A stretch of DNA of 64,000 nt from Rostrohypoxylon terebratum. Taxonomy: Eukaryota > Ascomycota > Sordariomycetes > Xylariales > Hypoxylaceae. The stretch covers positions 186,001 through 250,000 of the forward strand of contig MU385867.1 in NCBI GenBank assembly GCA_022497145.1. Reading direction: 5' to 3'. Under the pieces are notes generated by a model. The model made no database searches. It was not told where the DNA came from and worked only from the letters and a program-made list of their open reading frames with translations. The position numbers were made by a program, and so were the translations under genes. This document shows, piece by piece, positions 23,826-34,751 of the stretch. The stretch's first letter is position 1; each line of letters starts with the position of its first letter.

Positions 23826-24376
23826 GATGAATGGATTGTGCCCTCGAAAGGGACTTTTGGGATAGCTAAGTGAGGATTCTTGAGATCGATTCCGATTTGA
23901 ATTATGCGTTAATTGGCTTTATGAACTATGGATATGTATAGGACCTAGGTATTTGATGCACTGAGTCGCCGGCGGACAGCGATAAAAAAAGTTACAGTGG
24001 AGGATTCGTTATCGATCGGCGACCCGCCACTATCAAAATTTCAAGGTTCTCTAATTAAACGTCCAAGCTCCAGCCACCTGCCACATAAAAATAACCCGCT
24101 AAAGCCCCCCACTAAAGCCACAACGGAAAAACCAGTGACCCACTTTAACATTTCGATACTCGACTTCGTCGTCAATCCTCCAAATCCATGATAACCATGA
24201 TATCTCCATCCCAAGATTGGTAGATGTTGTTTACGGCGACATAAAGGCCACACTTCTGGCTAATACTCATACACCAGGCGGACGTCCAACCATCACTACA
24301 TTCCAAATAAGACGAGAGAAGGATATCCAGTAAAGAAAACCAGGGAGAGAGAGAAGACTGAAACATACAAAAAAAC
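23826..24376. other. Divergent promoter region NSA2 / bL21m
   Basis: 551 bp between divergent starts of a cytosolic ribosome biogenesis gene and a mitochondrial ribosomal protein gene. No gene seen. A shared promoter is possible but no factor site was established. Confidence 0.45.
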
Positions 24377-25009
24377 ATGAGTCGCTCTCTCCTCCGCTCC
24401 GTCCTGGAGCTGCGCACGCCCATAACACGGCTCCCACCCCCCTTCCTCCTCCCCATCCGCGCGCGCGCCTTCAGCCGCACCGTGTCGCGACGGAACGCAG
24501 AGCCCGCCACCCCCAGCGAAGCGTCGTCAAGCACGTCGAGCGCGCCGCCGATAGCGCCCAAAACCAACAAAGGCATCCCGCGCGCCCCTCCGTCCGCGCC
24601 CTCCGCCAACGCCTCCGCCATAACCTCTCCCTCGGTAGCGGAGCTGCTGCCCCTTCTGCGCGCGCAGCCCTCCCACTACATCACGGTGCACATCCACGAG
24701 CGGCCCTACCTAGTGACCGTGGGCGACCGCATCCGGCTGCCCTTCTACATGCACGGGGTGCGGCCGGGCGACGTGCTGCGGCTCGACCGCGCGTCCACGA
24801 TCGGCTCGCGCGACTACACGCTGCTGGGCCAGCCGTACATCGACAGCGCGCTGTTCGAGTGCCGCGCCACCGTCCTCGGCGTCGAGAGCGAGCCGCTGCG
24901 CATCAAGGTCAAGACGAAGCGCCGCAATCGGAGGTCCCGCCGCATCGCCAGCAAGCACCGGTACACCATGTTGAGGATTAGCGATCTGAAGTTGCTGGGC
25001 CCTTCCTAA
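24377..25009 (+). CDS. Mitochondrial large-subunit ribosomal protein bL21m
   Basis: Single-exon gene of 210 residues for the mitochondrial form of ribosomal protein L21 (MRPL49 in yeast). The N-terminus MSRSLLRSVLELRTPITRL is rich in Arg, Ser and Leu with no early acidic residue, as expected for a mitochondrial presequence. A low-complexity Ala/Pro/Ser segment follows to about residue 90. The L21 domain begins near YITVHIHERPYLVTVGDRI, with RPGDVLRLDRASTIGSRDYTLLGQPYI in the middle. The basic IKVKTKRRNRRSRRIASKHR stretch matches the rRNA-binding C-terminal part. Strong GC bias relative to neighbours produces a long antisense frame that is not a gene. Confidence 0.92.
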   Translation: MSRSLLRSVLELRTPITRLPPPFLLPIRARAFSRTVSRRNAEPATPSEASSSTSSAPPIAPKTNKGIPRAPPSAPSANASAITSPSVAELLPLLRAQPSHYITVHIHERPYLVTVGDRIRLPFYMHGVRPGDVLRLDRASTIGSRDYTLLGQPYIDSALFECRATVLGVESEPLRIKVKTKRRNRRSRRIASKHRYTMLRISDLKLLGPS

Positions 25010-26139
25010 GGAATTGGAGGTCGGGGTCGGGGTTAGGTGTGCTGGGAAAGAAGACCTCACTCACTCGACTGGGTGGGAAATTGGTAGAGGGGGGGAAAAG
25101 GGAACGGTGGTTCTTGAATTTTCCCCGGTATAGAGGCTTTCAAGTCACCAAAGACTACGGTAATGGATGTTAGAGACAACATCCTTAAGAGTGGTCGGAT
25201 GTGAAGGTGAAGGAGATAGAGCCACCAGCTTATGAAGCACCCAGCAAGCTTCATGTACAAAAACGCCAATCCCAGCTTAAAACAGTCGAACAGCGGGCAC
25301 CAAACTAGACGATGCCTAAAAGTTCGATAGAAATTACACTTGTATCATATGTACACAAGAATCACCAAGATCACGAATGAATGAATGAATGAATGTAAGC
25401 CGTGAAAATGATTGACAGGTTTTCTCATTATAAGTAAGCCGAATAGGCCATTTTGTACTCGTAAAACCGCCAGGAAACAACGGCAGCATAAAATTCGTAA
25501 AGGCTATAAACAAAAACACATCGACAGGCAAAACGACAGAAAGTCTTGCCCACGATGTATGGAAATCTAGCCCCTCTCATTCGTTCGTCGGTATCAAGAT
25601 ATAATCGTAAAGTGTTAATAAGGTGGTATGTGATAATGTTGTTGGTGATGCAATGATGTCAACGTCCTTCTATGCCAGAAACAGATGATAAAAAAAGCAA
25701 AAAGGCTTTTTACTTTCTCTCCCCTCCCCTTTTCGTCCATACTCCAACCCCTCCTTATCCTGAACTCCGTGGCTAATGGGGCATGAAATAAGCATGAGCA
25801 GAACAAGAACGTCAGGGATATTTTTTTGAATGGCAATAAAAAGAGAACAATGACCTCTGTCGGCATCATAAAGAGGGTATGAAAATATGGGAAGAAAAAA
25901 AAAGCGGAAAACAAAGTTGAATCCAACGTGGGATTATACACCCAACGGGATCCAGATGATAATTATCCATCCACGGACGACGGCATCCTATACAGCCGTC
26001 TTCCCCCCTCTTACTATTCAACCGCCAGTATCCTTTGTTTTTTATATCGTCTTTTGAAAGTCATGATTATTACTTGGGTTTTCCCCTTCCTCTTTACACT
26101 TTTTTTTTAATCCACAGTTTCCTATAGGTTCCCACATTA
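25010..26139. other. Convergent spacer bL21m / MPS1
   Basis: 1130 bp between converging stops. It holds a GAAT microsatellite and several homopolymer runs, but no recognisable gene. Confidence 0.5.
25375..25395. repeat. (GAAT)n microsatellite
   Basis: Five copies of GAAT in the convergent spacer downstream of the bL21m gene. Confidence 0.9.
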
Positions 26140-28968
26140 CTACCTCACATCCGGCGATCCGGAGCCTCTCGATCCAACTTCCCTACCCACTGCTTTCGCC
26201 ACGCTACCCCAGTAAGCCTGAGGCCACACGCTAAGCGCCTCGGCCTCCGTGGGCATGCGTTCGCGGCAGCGCGTCACGACGCTCTGAATAATTCTACCGA
26301 GGAGCTCCTCCGTGATAGGTAGGGTGCCTTCAGGAGCTTCGACGGGGTATAAGAAGGGGTCAGATCTTGACAGGAGTTCCTCGCAGGTAGGGCGTAGATG
26401 TTGTTCGCGGGTGAGGCAGCGCTTCATGGTTCTGATCAAAGAAAGAGGGACTGGAGCTCCACCGATTCCACGATCGCGGAACTCGATGTCATACTGCCAG
26501 TTGATAATGGCGTGACAACGAGCCATCTGATTCGGGATGTGGCCGAACGGCGGCGTGCCGTAGACCATCTGGAATAGGATGCAACCCAGACTCCATATGT
26601 CGCTAGGCTTGCCGAGCTTCATGAGTTTAGGGCGGGGAGCGTTGGAAATAGAGCTAATGCGGTGACCAGCGGCGTCTGTTGCGTTGGAGTCGATCAAACT
26701 CTCGGGACTCATGTAGTTGGGTGTGCCGATCTGAGTTTCGCGGTGCACGTTGACGGTTTCGTCGGTTTGGATCGCGTTGGCGATTCCGAAGTCGATGAGT
26801 TTCAGTCTGCCTTGTACGACTACGAAATTGGCAGGTTTCAGGTCTGAATGCACGATGTCGTGGGCATGAACCGATGCCAAGCACTCCAGCATCTCTTGCC
26901 AGTAGTACCGAACGAAGACCGGATCGAATTTGGCATTCTCAGGTGAGAGCCGCAGACGGAGGAGCGTGTTAAGGTCCAACTCGCCCATCTCCATAAGCTA
27001 GATAGAAGGAAAGCAACTAATTAGCTAAATGATCCCACCTTAAGGACGAAAGCAAGACTAGAGTATATAACTTACCAAACTGAGGACCTGCTTTTCTTCG
27101 TTCATCTCGTAGTCGTAAAGAGTGATGACTCGCTCTACATTGTTCAACTTCTTGAGAAGGTCGATCTCGCCCTTGTAGCCTCGGACGGTGTTCTCGTCGG
27201 CCCCTTCTATCGAAACACGTTTCAACGCAAACATCTTGCCGTTGTCGGCTGCCACGCGATATACCTTTCCGCTTCCTCCACGCCCTAGAGAGTCTAGCCT
27301 CGTATAGCATTTGCCGTTAACCTTCATATAGTTACGTCGCCTCGCACCCCCAACAGTAGTTGCCGCTCCGGCTGTTGACGTAGCAGCCTCAAGGATGGAC
27401 ATCTTGGGAGGTGGTGCCGGCGCTGCCCTTCGAGGTGTATTTTGGCTCAGAGAACCCAAGGCCTTGCGCTCAGGCGAGGTGGGACGTAGGGCACTTGAAG
27501 GTATCTCGGCAGCACTCATGGGGCGAGCAGGTAAGGCAGATATTTTAGGTATATCCCTTTCCAGTTTCTCCAAGAAGCTGCTTGCAACAGGCTTATTCCT
27601 CCTGAAAGCGGGTGGTGCCTCATTTTCTTGGTCGTTCTTCGCAGGTATTTCCGCCCTTGGTGGAGGGATTCGATAATGGGGAATAGGGATCTCATCATGC
27701 TCAGGCGATGTTTGACGCGAAAGCAAAGGCCGTCCATTATCTTCCGCAGATGACAAGTCTCTTCTGTGGGACGCCCTGCCAGAGCTCCTAGAACTGACAG
27801 GGCTGCCCGAGGCAAGACGGTCAGGTACATAGAATGACGATACTAAATTGTCACCTTGTTCGTAGTCGTTGTTGTCTCGAGGTTGTTCTCCATCCGGCTC
27901 CTGACCAGATTGAGCTGGTTCTCCTTCGTTTTCGGCATCTTCTTCACTTTGTCTTCTTCTTCCTCGACGCGCTGGACCACTAAGGAAGCTTCCGGGTACC
28001 TTTCCTACTCTCTTAACGCGCATTGAGCTCTGCACTCCCTGGTTTTCTTCATGTCGGCTTCTATATCCGTTAGAGCCTGGCCTAGAGGCACTACCTGGAT
28101 TAGACGATCCGGTCTGTCGGGGAGCAGTTCGGGGGACATCAGGTCCATCGTTCTCATCAGATTGTACGGCGTGAGAATGGAACGAGGATGCCAGGTCAGT
28201 TGGTCTAGAAGACTGAGCCGAGGAACCTGAGCGGCCCCTGCTACCCGACGAACCAACAGCAATCCTGACCACTCTTCCCTGTTGAGCTGGTGTGTTCAGG
28301 TCCTTGTCCTTTATTTCCGACACATTGGCTTTTTCTTCAATTATGCTACTATCAGCTCGGCTAGGGGGACGATTTCCGTTCCGCGAGGCTGAGAGCGACG
28401 TTGATGTAGACCTTCTCTTTGCGGGTTTAACTTGAGACATTGACGTAGAAGCTGAATTTCCTGACGTGGCACTTAGGCGAACCACCCGCTTCCTGACTGG
28501 ACTACTTTCTCTACTGGGTTGACTTCTGACAGGAGAAGATTGTCTCGATGGTATCTGTGCGCTGCTAGCACGAGTATGTCTCCTCTCTTCTCCATTTGAT
28601 GTTACTGAGGAACCCAAAACACTGCGCCTTTTCAGAGGTTTCTCTGGTTCAGCGCGAACCGGCGACGAAGGTCGGTGACCTTGGAGGCGGGTTCTCAAAA
28701 CGCGTCCATTGTCTCTCTCGGTTTCAGGACCTTCATCGTTAAGAAGAGCTTTGGTCAGAGCACTGAGCTTCATAGGCACAGGTATCTCATCATCAGAGCT
28801 ATCATTTCCGGCGAATTGGGAGTTGGATGCGTGAGCTGCCGAGGATATCGGATTCGATTCGGCGCGACTTATTTGTGGTCTTCTCAAACCAGATCTGAGG
28901 GAAGACTTTCTTGTTACTGCACCGGATTGGTGACCGGATGCTGCAGCCGCCGGTAAAGCGGAGGCCAT
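26140..28968 (-). CDS. MPS1: Dual-specificity protein kinase MPS1 (TTK)
   Basis: Spindle assembly checkpoint and spindle-pole duplication kinase. Minus-strand segments 27076-28968 and 26140-26997 give 916 residues. The first 540 or so residues are disordered, rich in Ser, Arg and Pro, as in other MPS1 proteins. The kinase domain starts near 555: glycine loop GRGGSGKVY at about 562-570, ATP-binding Lys in FALKRV near 583, catalytic loop HSDLKPANF at 681-689 and DFG at 700-702. The activation segment ends TPNYMSPESL. HSD in place of HRD is normal for MPS1/TTK. The single intron (26998-27075) lies inside the kinase domain and joins QVLSL to LMEMGELDL in frame. The frame at 27058 onward that runs into the intron is not the true end of exon 1. 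Confidence 0.95.
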
Positions 28969-30209
28969 CTCGATGTAAAGTGTTGTCTTATTGTATGGTA
29001 TTTGTACACGCTATGGGTCTTTTGAAAACAACAAGAGCGGGAACTTGGAAGCTCTTTTGGGTTTTGCGGATAAAGCGCGTCTAACTGGCGAATTGGCGAA
29101 TTAGTGATTGTCGATTTAATCGATGTTGTACGTGTCGCATCCGGTCATCGTCCAAAAGATTTGTAAATCTGATAGTAATGGGAAGATTGAAAGAATGGGG
29201 TGCGAAATGCAAAAGTAATTGGCGCGTTCATGGTATTGTGGTATGGGATGGGATGTACGGGATGTATGGGGGGTGTATGGGTTTGAAAGATGTATCCGGA
29301 CGCTTGAATGCCCCCCTGGTTCAAAATGATCCAAATTGTTCAAAGATTGGCCAGACTTTGTTTTTCATTGGTCCAATTCAACTAGCGTCATTTTTTTCGT
29401 TTTTTATCTCGTTGTCAGGAGCAACGGAAACATTCCTCATCCCGGTACCCAATCAAAAGAGGGGCTTGAGCTAGGCTAATTAGATCAAGTGGATCAAGTG
29501 GATATCGACCATGCTAAGATTACCTAATTATGGAACTTTGTTTATGCACACACCAACACAGACATTTGAGCGAGTACACAGTACGGTACATAAACAACCT
29601 TGGAACTAGTAGTACTACATAGTAGTACGACGTAATAGTACGTACATAGATGTTTGCAGCGCTTTGCATAAAATAGCTAGTCTATCCCACATGCCACTCC
29701 ACCAACGCGAACACGAAGACCGCCGGATTCGAGTTCAGGAATGACCGATACTTCTCTTGGACTTTATGAGCAAACCATTCCAAAAAACCAACACTACCTA
29801 TTCAGTTGGGTGTACATGCCAATGCTACTCTACGGGCTTAACCATCGAGATCCGATTATAACCGTTCAAGGCTGAGATATTCGACTTTGCAACGGCGTTT
29901 ACTTACCTGACAAAGACGTCTAATGCGAGCTGCAGATAACAAGCATTGGCCGTATCCCAAAATCTAGTTTCACCGACGATCGTCAATCAAGAGCATATTT
30001 CAGATATCAGTCCCCAAAATGAAAGACACAGATCAAAATTTGGAGAAGCAGGACTGTATTCGCCTTTGCCTTAACCATCTCTGGATACCCTAGCTGCTTA
30101 AACGCAGACCATTCCACGCCGGAAACCATGCAAGACCGCCACAGCCCATTTTTGTGCCACTCCCCCAGAATCCCATGACTTCGTTGTCTTAAACACGTAC
30201 GAAATCTGC
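28969..30209. other. Spacer between MPS1 promoter and RPP2 3' end
   Basis: 1241 bp. It contains T-rich runs near 29389-29407 and a self-complementary AGTACTAC/GTAGTAC-rich cluster near 29608-29648. No gene recognised. Confidence 0.5.
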
Positions 30210-30670
30210 TTAGTCGAAAAGACCGAAGCCCATGTCCTCGTCGGACTCTTCCTTCTCTGCATTTGTATGTCAGTATACTTAAGCCGCAGACAAAAGATAG
30301 AACTCGGTGCATACCCTCTTCCTTCTCCTCGGCCTTCTCCTCGGCGGCAGCAGCACCACCGGCAGCGGCACCGCCAGAAGCAGCAGCGCCGCCACCAGCG
30401 CCACCAGAGGGAACGGAGGCGAGCTTGCCGGAACCCTCAGCGATCAACTATAAACCATGTCAGTCTGTGCCACCATTTTTCAAACATATGGATGATTTCG
30501 AGCAATCGTACCTCGTTGATGTCCTTGCCCTTAAGCTCGGAGATGAGGGTCTCGAGACGGTCATCATCAGCCTCAATACCGACGGAGTCGAGGACCTCCT
30601 TGATGTCGGAGGCAGAGGGGGAGGCGTTGCCGGCGAGGCCGAGAAGAAGGTAAGCTGCGAGGTGCTTCAT
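30210..30670 (-). CDS. RPP2: 60S acidic ribosomal protein P2
   Basis: P2 forms the lateral stalk of the large ribosomal subunit with P1 and P0 and recruits translational GTPases. Minus-strand segments 30512-30670, 30315-30447 and 30210-30256 give 112 residues, the typical length. The N-terminal dimerisation domain begins MKHLAAYLLLGLAGN and continues with GIEADDDRLETLISELKGKD. An Ala/Gly-rich hinge precedes the charged C-terminal tail EESDEDMGFGLFD, the universal P-protein end. The MKHLAAYLLL start marks it as P2 rather than P1. The last exon is only 47 nt and carries the conserved tail. Strong Ala/Gly codon bias creates overlapping antisense frames that are not genes. Confidence 0.97.
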
Positions 30671-31745
30671 TTTTGCTGATTTTATTCTATGTGCGATGTC
30701 TTCGGTTAGTTATGGTTGATTCTGGCGCAAATGGATTTTTGCGACGAGTGGGGAGGGGTTCGATTTGAGATTGGCAACTTGACGATTGCGCAACGACGTC
30801 GTAATATACAGAGATAATTAGAATATGATATAATCACTTACGAGATATGTGAAGAACACGAGTAATCAATCGATTTAACCGCAATTTGAGGCGGAGACTG
30901 AGACTTCGAGTTCTGTAGGAAATTCGGTTGACGAGGTTGAAAGTTTGAGAATTGTGACTGTTCGGCCAGGAAAAGTTCTAGTAGTTCCTTTCGATTTTTT
31001 GGTGCGGCTACAATCGACTGTGGGCAAAAGATTGGGAGTGGATCCTCGCCTATCACCTGATTAGGGTCGCTCTGGATGGACTGTTGAGATCTACCAATTA
31101 AAAGTGTTGGATTATACCCCACTAGTAATGTGGCTTTGCTTTTTCCCTGCATTCCCTCATGGCGAATGAGAGTATGGGAATGACGTAGCTCAGCCACAGC
31201 AGGAGAGTTCACTAGTGCAGAAGTACCATTGTACCTTCACAGTACGATTTGTGGCAGTAAGGAACGGAACGGCACGAGACTTTCTTTTTGTCCAAGGTCC
31301 AAGGTCCAAGTTCCAAGACCCAACCTTGAAAGACTGCACGCTGCTAAAAACTGCCAACTGACACAACTAACACAACTGACACTGTCAAACTTTTTATCAT
31401 CATCACTTACAGCATAAAGTCTTAACCTCCCGAACAACTCCCCATATAACCCATATATATCCGCATTCCTTTGTTGCTCGACCCCCGCCGTTTTCGTTGG
31501 TTGTGTCTCTGCAATACGTGGATTCGATATTTTTCGCCATCTAGATCGCCAACAAACGATCATTTGAACCGCATTTCATCATCTCATTTTCAGGTCGCAT
31601 CGGGTTCAAGACAATAATCATCGCCTATCCATGACACAGCCCACCCACATATGACGCCTCAGGCACTTTGAATGCTCCTGACGGCAACCACAGCTCATCC
31701 TAAAGACCCTCTACCGTTATCTAGCCGACAGCGAGTTTTATCAAG
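30671..31745. other. Divergent promoter region RPP2 / SPT2
   Basis: 1075 bp between divergent starts. It includes a short tandem of TCCAAGG-like heptamers at 31291-31317 and a run of related ACTGACACAACT units near 31357-31385. No open frame of note. Confidence 0.5.
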
Positions 31746-33055
31746 ATGCCTGTACGTGTCATGTTTTTTTTCCATCCGTGAGTATTGGTTATATCGATTA
31801 TTCTGCTTCTAACGCCTTGCGCAAACAGATCGGTGACCTTCTCGCCGAGATTTCTGGCGGTAATCCATCTCCTGCACCGACACCCAAAATACCTGCATCG
31901 TCAAATCTCAAGCGCAAAGCTGAAGATGATTCACAAAGTGCGACGTCGGTCAAGCTTGTCAAATCACGACAACAGGATGGTTCCTACTCGGCAAACAAGG
32001 TCGTACGCGAGGTGAAGAACGAGACTACCGATCGAATGAAGACCGCCGCATCTACTTCTACATCGTCTAAGCCTTCGTCTCTTCCTCACCGCACGAATTC
32101 CCCAGCAACGAACGGCCGTTACGAACCTCCCGTACCAACCGGACCACGTGTGATAGGTTCTTCATCAAATGGCAGACCAGCAGGTGGATCCTCATCGAGT
32201 ACAACTCAGTCCAAGTCATCTTCAAGCACTGCCATTCGACCGAAACTCAGCTCGGCTTCTCTAGCAGCGGCTTCCCGGGCTCCCCTTGCCAAATCGTCAC
32301 CTACCACGCCTACTTCATCAGACCCGTCAAAACCACCGAAGAAGGGATCATTCCAAGAGATCATGGAACGTGCGAAGAAGGCTCAGGCAAAGATCGTACC
32401 AGGCAAAGTTGGTTCGATTCAGCACAGACCCATCGAAAAAGACCGTAGCCTGAAGCCAGAGCCGAAGTCCAGTTTGGGAAAGAAGATAAATGGCAAGTCA
32501 TACGCTGGAAGTGCTCGACCAACGTCTGCACCTCGCGGAGCGACCAAGGCTGGATCCACATCTAACGGTAGTCGAAATGGTGCAAAGCCTGGCACTGCTG
32601 GTACTAAAGGACGACACGGATCGGTTGGTGGCGAAGTGGAGAAGAAAGTCAAGAAAGCTGCAACGGCTACTACAGGCTATACCGGCACTGCTCGTCCCCG
32701 TCCCGGTGCATCGTCAGGAAAATCCTCCTCGTCCGGAAACCGCCCCTCTTCCTACAAGACTGGTGGTCTTCTCGCACCTCCTCGATCAGGTCGCCGAGAT
32801 AGGTACGAAGACGAGTACGATGAAGATATGGATGACTTCATCGAGTATGATGAAGACGATGAACCCGATCCCCAAGGCTATGGTTATGACTCTGATGGAT
32901 CTAGTGACATGGAGGCCGGCCTTTCGGATATCGATGTGGAGGAACGACGAGCCGAGAGGCTAGCACGTGAAGAGGATAGACGAGAGCAGGCACTAGAAGA
33001 AAAGCTCAAGCGCGAGAAAGAGGAACGAAAACGACGTTTGGCCGGAGGTCGATAA
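31746..33055 (+). CDS. SPT2: SPT2 chromatin protein (histone H3-H4 chaperone)
   Basis: SPT2 binds H3-H4 and helps restore nucleosomes behind transcribing polymerase. Segments 31746-31751 and 31829-33055 give 410 residues. The first coding exon is six bases (Met-Pro), spliced by a GTACGT donor to IGDLLAEISGGNPSPAP, which recreates the usual fungal N-terminus MPIGDLLAEISG. The middle is disordered and rich in Ser, Lys and Pro. The conserved SPT2 domain is C-terminal: an acidic stretch (YEDEYDEDMDDFIEYDEDDE), then SSDMEAGLSDIDVEERRAER and a basic coiled helix to KRRLAGGR. An upstream in-frame extension without the intron lacks homology and an ATG in a good position. Confidence 0.92.
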
Positions 33056-34751
33056 ATCTCTTATCTTCTCTCCCATCCCACCTATTCGACGAGCGAACAA
33101 GTTCATTGGGTGCAACCACCCGGAATGGCGGTGACCTCTTTACACTAGAAAAGTTTCCCAGTTACGATCACGGTTTGCGTACCTTCGTGTACCTAGACGG
33201 AAATTGCATGGAAGAAGGCGTTTTTTATGATTTCTCATCCGCAAGGCAAAACCCGGAAGCAGCGGCGTTCTTCATGCATAGTTGTGTGTTTTTCGGGCCA
33301 TCATAAGGAGTGAGTGGTTGGTTTGCGTTGGCTTGTACTTAATTTCAGCATAGCACAGCTTTTAAAATTCCCTTGCAGGACGAAATGCGTTTTGCAAGAA
33401 TTCGAAGCTCTGTACATTCTGAGAAAGGTTAAATGATAATTTGTAGTTACTATCTGCTTGTGTTTGAGCCGTTAGTTTTTCTAGTTAGTTGTAGATTTAT
33501 ATGTTAAAGGATTATGATTACCCAGCCCATTGTGCCCCCTTTGCGTGATTCAGTCTATTTCATTTACTATCAATAGGGAGTGCCGAAACATGCAGACAAC
33601 CTAGCTATCGCAGTGAGGCTTATTTTGCCTCTTCCGAGACCCTGCGTTAATCTTCTAGGCGTTACTGCCAATCCCTTTCCACTACACGCTTCCACCATGA
33701 AAGGCTTACAGGTCCAAAACAGCCTTGGAAGTTCGAATTCTCGGTGGCGTCTAACAACAGCTATGAGATGCTAACTAAGCCATGATGAACTCCTCCTAAC
33801 ATGAGTAGAGTATTACCTAGGCGATGTTGAACATATTAGAAATTCATCAATGAAGTCTCGATTGGTGTTACAGATTGTAGAAATAGTGTAGCAAAACAAC
33901 AATAATAGTAGCAATGATAACAACAACTATTCAACCAAACTTGAAATTCCATTCTACCTACTTTCGGGTTACTTCTATAAGTCATAGAAGCTTCTCTTGT
34001 TCCAGTTTTTCTTTTCATTCCTTTCCCTGTAGTAGATGGTTTCTAAGTCTTGCTTTAGAGTGACACATACCGGTTTCCCTCGCTACTCTATATCTACACA
34101 TAAATACTCCACTGGCCATACACGAGATCTGATCATACGAAACATAGTACATCCAACTCATGGGAAATCACATTAAAAATCGAGCATGTTTCTAGTCACA
34201 TCACGAAGTAGTAGACACCAAGTGGGAAAACAGCGACTTTATTGCGTGAACAATTCTGAACTCAATAATCCTCTCCATACTCCGGACCTCCAAAAATATA
34301 CAGGCGGTAGTAGCCGCGATTGCCAGAAAAGCAACCCAGGCTGATGCAATGTGTACAAGTACAGTAAACCCCGAGCAGACGTAGAAATGTGCCCGTTCCC
34401 TCATCGAAATGTAGTACATATATTCGTTGAGAAAACGGAATGAATGAAAGAAAAAACATGAAAGAAAAAGATAAAACCAGATAACCTCCCATACAAATAA
34501 GCAGATGATTCCCAGCCGCCGATGAAACGCCAGAAACTTAGCCCCCGCGTAAGACCGGAATGCGGTTAAGGTATGTTAGTCAAGCCAACATAGGTCGACA
34601 TAAACGATAGAGCACTTCCGGGCGAGCGACAACGATCATACAGACCGCCATCCCCGCCATCCCCGCCATCCCCGCCACCACCGCCGCCGCCTATGCTCGG
34701 CCGGTAGAATATTTGCCAAGAGTCAGTAGGCAATTATGGGTTCGGAGGTCC
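33056..34751. other. Convergent spacer SPT2 / PARP
   Basis: 1696 bp between converging stops. It holds a GCCATCCCC minisatellite near the PARP end. Short open frames are present on both strands with no recognised family. Confidence 0.5.
34645..34691. repeat. CCGCCATCC minisatellite grading into CCGCCA/CCG repeats
   Basis: Three near-perfect copies of a nine-base unit followed by CCGCCACCA and CCG triplets, about 60 bp downstream of the PARP stop. Confidence 0.85.

Noticed and set aside
26140..28968. HSD in place of HRD in the MPS1 catalytic loop as a sign of a pseudokinase
   Set aside because: HSDLKPANF is the normal MPS1/TTK sequence, and Lys, Asp and DFG residues are all present.
30263..30679. 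Plus-strand frames over RPP2
   Set aside because: Products are Ala/Pro- or Arg/His/Gln-rich shadows of the Ala/Gly hinge of P2.
33710..33775. Possible tRNA (TTCGAAT-like T loop)
   Set aside because: Flanking bases do not form a T stem or acceptor stem and no anticodon arm is found at the right distance.
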